From contig DPMO01000084.1 in assembly GCA_003541445.1 (NCBI GenBank), positions 1-5,848 on the forward strand: a DNA stretch of 5,848 nucleotides. The letters are read 5' to 3'. Made by a program: the position numbers and the translations under genes. Shown piece by piece: positions 5,093 through 5,848 of the stretch (positions are counted from its first letter, which is position 1; every line of letters starts with the position of its first letter). Below the pieces are notes generated by a model that had not been told where the DNA came from, ran no database searches, and saw only the letters and a list, made by a program, of their open reading frames with translations. This DNA is from Clostridiales bacterium. GTDB taxonomy: Bacteria > Bacillota > Sulfobacillia > UBA995 > UBA9673.

Positions 5093-5848
5093 TCAGCAGC
5101 GTGCGCTCGCGTACCGCACTACTCTGCCGCTGTCCAGGCGGATTTCCACCTCCGTCAAGCTCGCAAGGTCTGGGTCGTGGGTGAGGATTATGCGGATCCT
5201 GTCGGAGAACAGCCCCTGCACCACTTCCCTCAGCAATCCGCGCATCTCCTCATCGAGATGGGCCGTGGCTTCATCGAAAACGATGACGTCGGCCTCTCGC
5301 AAGAGCGCGCGCAAGATGGCCACGATCTGCCTCTGCCCACCGGAAAGCCGTCTTCCGCCTTCGCCCACCTGGGTGGCCAGACCTTGAGGCAGCCGCTCGA
5401 GCAGCCTGGCAACCGCTGGCCTCTCCTCCTGAGCTTTCGCCAACGCGTCCTCGACGCGCATGCCCTTCGTCTTCCGTTCCCTCTCATCGCCGGCGCCCTC
5501 CATCCGCATGCGCGTCGGCGTGGCAAGCTCGAGGTTCTCCGCGACGGTCCCATCGAACAGGAACGGGTCCTGAGAGACTATGGCTATCCGCCGCCGCAGT
5601 TCGAGGACATTCAGGTCCCGTAGTTCCCGGTCGTTCACCAAGATCTGGCCCTGGTAGCCCGGATAGTAACCCAGGAGCAGCTTCACAACGGTGGACTTAC
5701 CCGCGCCGTTCGGACCGACTATGCCGAGGCTCACAGGGCGAGTCGCCCCAAAGCTGATCCCGTCCAGCGCAAGCCTGTCGGGTGCGGTTGGGTATGCGAA
5801 CCTGACATTGCGAAACCCGATCCGCTCGACAGGCCCAGGCGACGGCCT
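5093..5848 (-). CDS. ABC transporter ATP-binding domain, partial (N-terminus beyond right edge)
   Basis: The frame runs from the right edge to TGA at 5093-5095, giving 251 visible residues. It is a complete nucleotide-binding domain. It begins with the A-loop strand 'IGFRNVRFAYP', then Walker A GPNGAGKST (45-53), Q-loop VSQDPFLF (Gln93), signature LSGGQ (168-172), Walker B VIVFDE (188-193) with D-loop AHLD, and the switch histidine in LTHDP (His224). The A-loop and 'RRRIAIVSQDPFLFDGTVAE' pattern are those of ABC exporters in which membrane domain and ATPase are fused (MsbA, LmrA, CydC type), so the missing part is probably a six-helix membrane domain. The cargo cannot be inferred. A charged insertion of about 15 residues (visible residues 113-130, EGAGDERERKTKG) lies between the Q-loop and signature regions, where exporters normally have the helical subdomain linker. 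All catalytic motifs are intact, so ATPase function is expected. A GTG at 5732-5734 is internal, not the start. Confidence 0.92.
   Translation of the reverse strand, partial: RPSPGPVERIGFRNVRFAYPTAPDRLALDGISFGATRPVSLGIVGPNGAGKSTVVKLLLGYYPGYQGQILVNDRELRDLNVLELRRRIAIVSQDPFLFDGTVAENLELATPTRMRMEGAGDERERKTKGMRVEDALAKAQEERPAVARLLERLPQGLATQVGEGGRRLSGGQRQIVAILRALLREADVIVFDEATAHLDEEMRGLLREVVQGLFSDRIRIILTHDPDLASLTEVEIRLDSGRVVRYASARC

Overview
The window is a high-GC bacterial segment of roughly two-thirds G+C or more. The genes use GC-rich third codon positions and several are preceded by strong GGAGG-type ribosome binding sites. A MalY/PatB-type lyase, a UPF0145 protein and an SprT-like metallopeptidase with purine-rich Shine-Dalgarno sites would fit a high-GC Bacillota (Firmicutes) lineage. 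That assignment is an inference; no rRNA, tRNA or phylogenetic marker is present.

Left part (1 to about 1540, minus strand): the N-terminal portion of a large right-handed parallel beta-helix protein that runs off the left edge. It has two tandem beta-helix modules, each opening with the usual 'TI..GI/AV......TV.VAAG.Y' strand. Its true start cannot be placed. The reading frame is closed by a TGA at 1428-1430, and a hydrophobic signal-peptide-like segment lies just upstream in another frame. A frame error or a real lesion is therefore likely.

Middle (about 1540-3131, plus strand): an intergenic region of about 200 bp carrying nested inverted repeats, then a complete PLP-dependent MalY/PatB-type aminotransferase-fold C-S lyase. 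The enzyme retains all key PLP residues but is enlarged by two Gly/Pro/Arg-rich insertions. A 106-bp gap with an imperfect direct repeat separates it from the convergent genes to the right.

Right part (3238-5848, minus strand), read from the right edge: the C-terminal ATPase domain of an ABC transporter (5' end outside the window), a 224-bp stretch with an unexplained open frame, a UPF0145/YbjQ-type small protein with an unusual N-terminus and a long C-terminal tail, a 209-bp GC-rich spacer, and a protein with a C-terminal SprT-like zinc metallopeptidase domain. These three genes face the same way, but the gaps between them are large and nothing shows that they work together.

No mobile element, CRISPR array, phage gene or clearly new multi-gene system is visible. 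The points most worth a second look are the apparent catalytically dead SprT-like half-repeat ahead of the active SprT domain, the recurrent low-complexity insertions in otherwise conserved enzymes, and the frame anomalies at the 5' ends of the beta-helix and UPF0145 genes.
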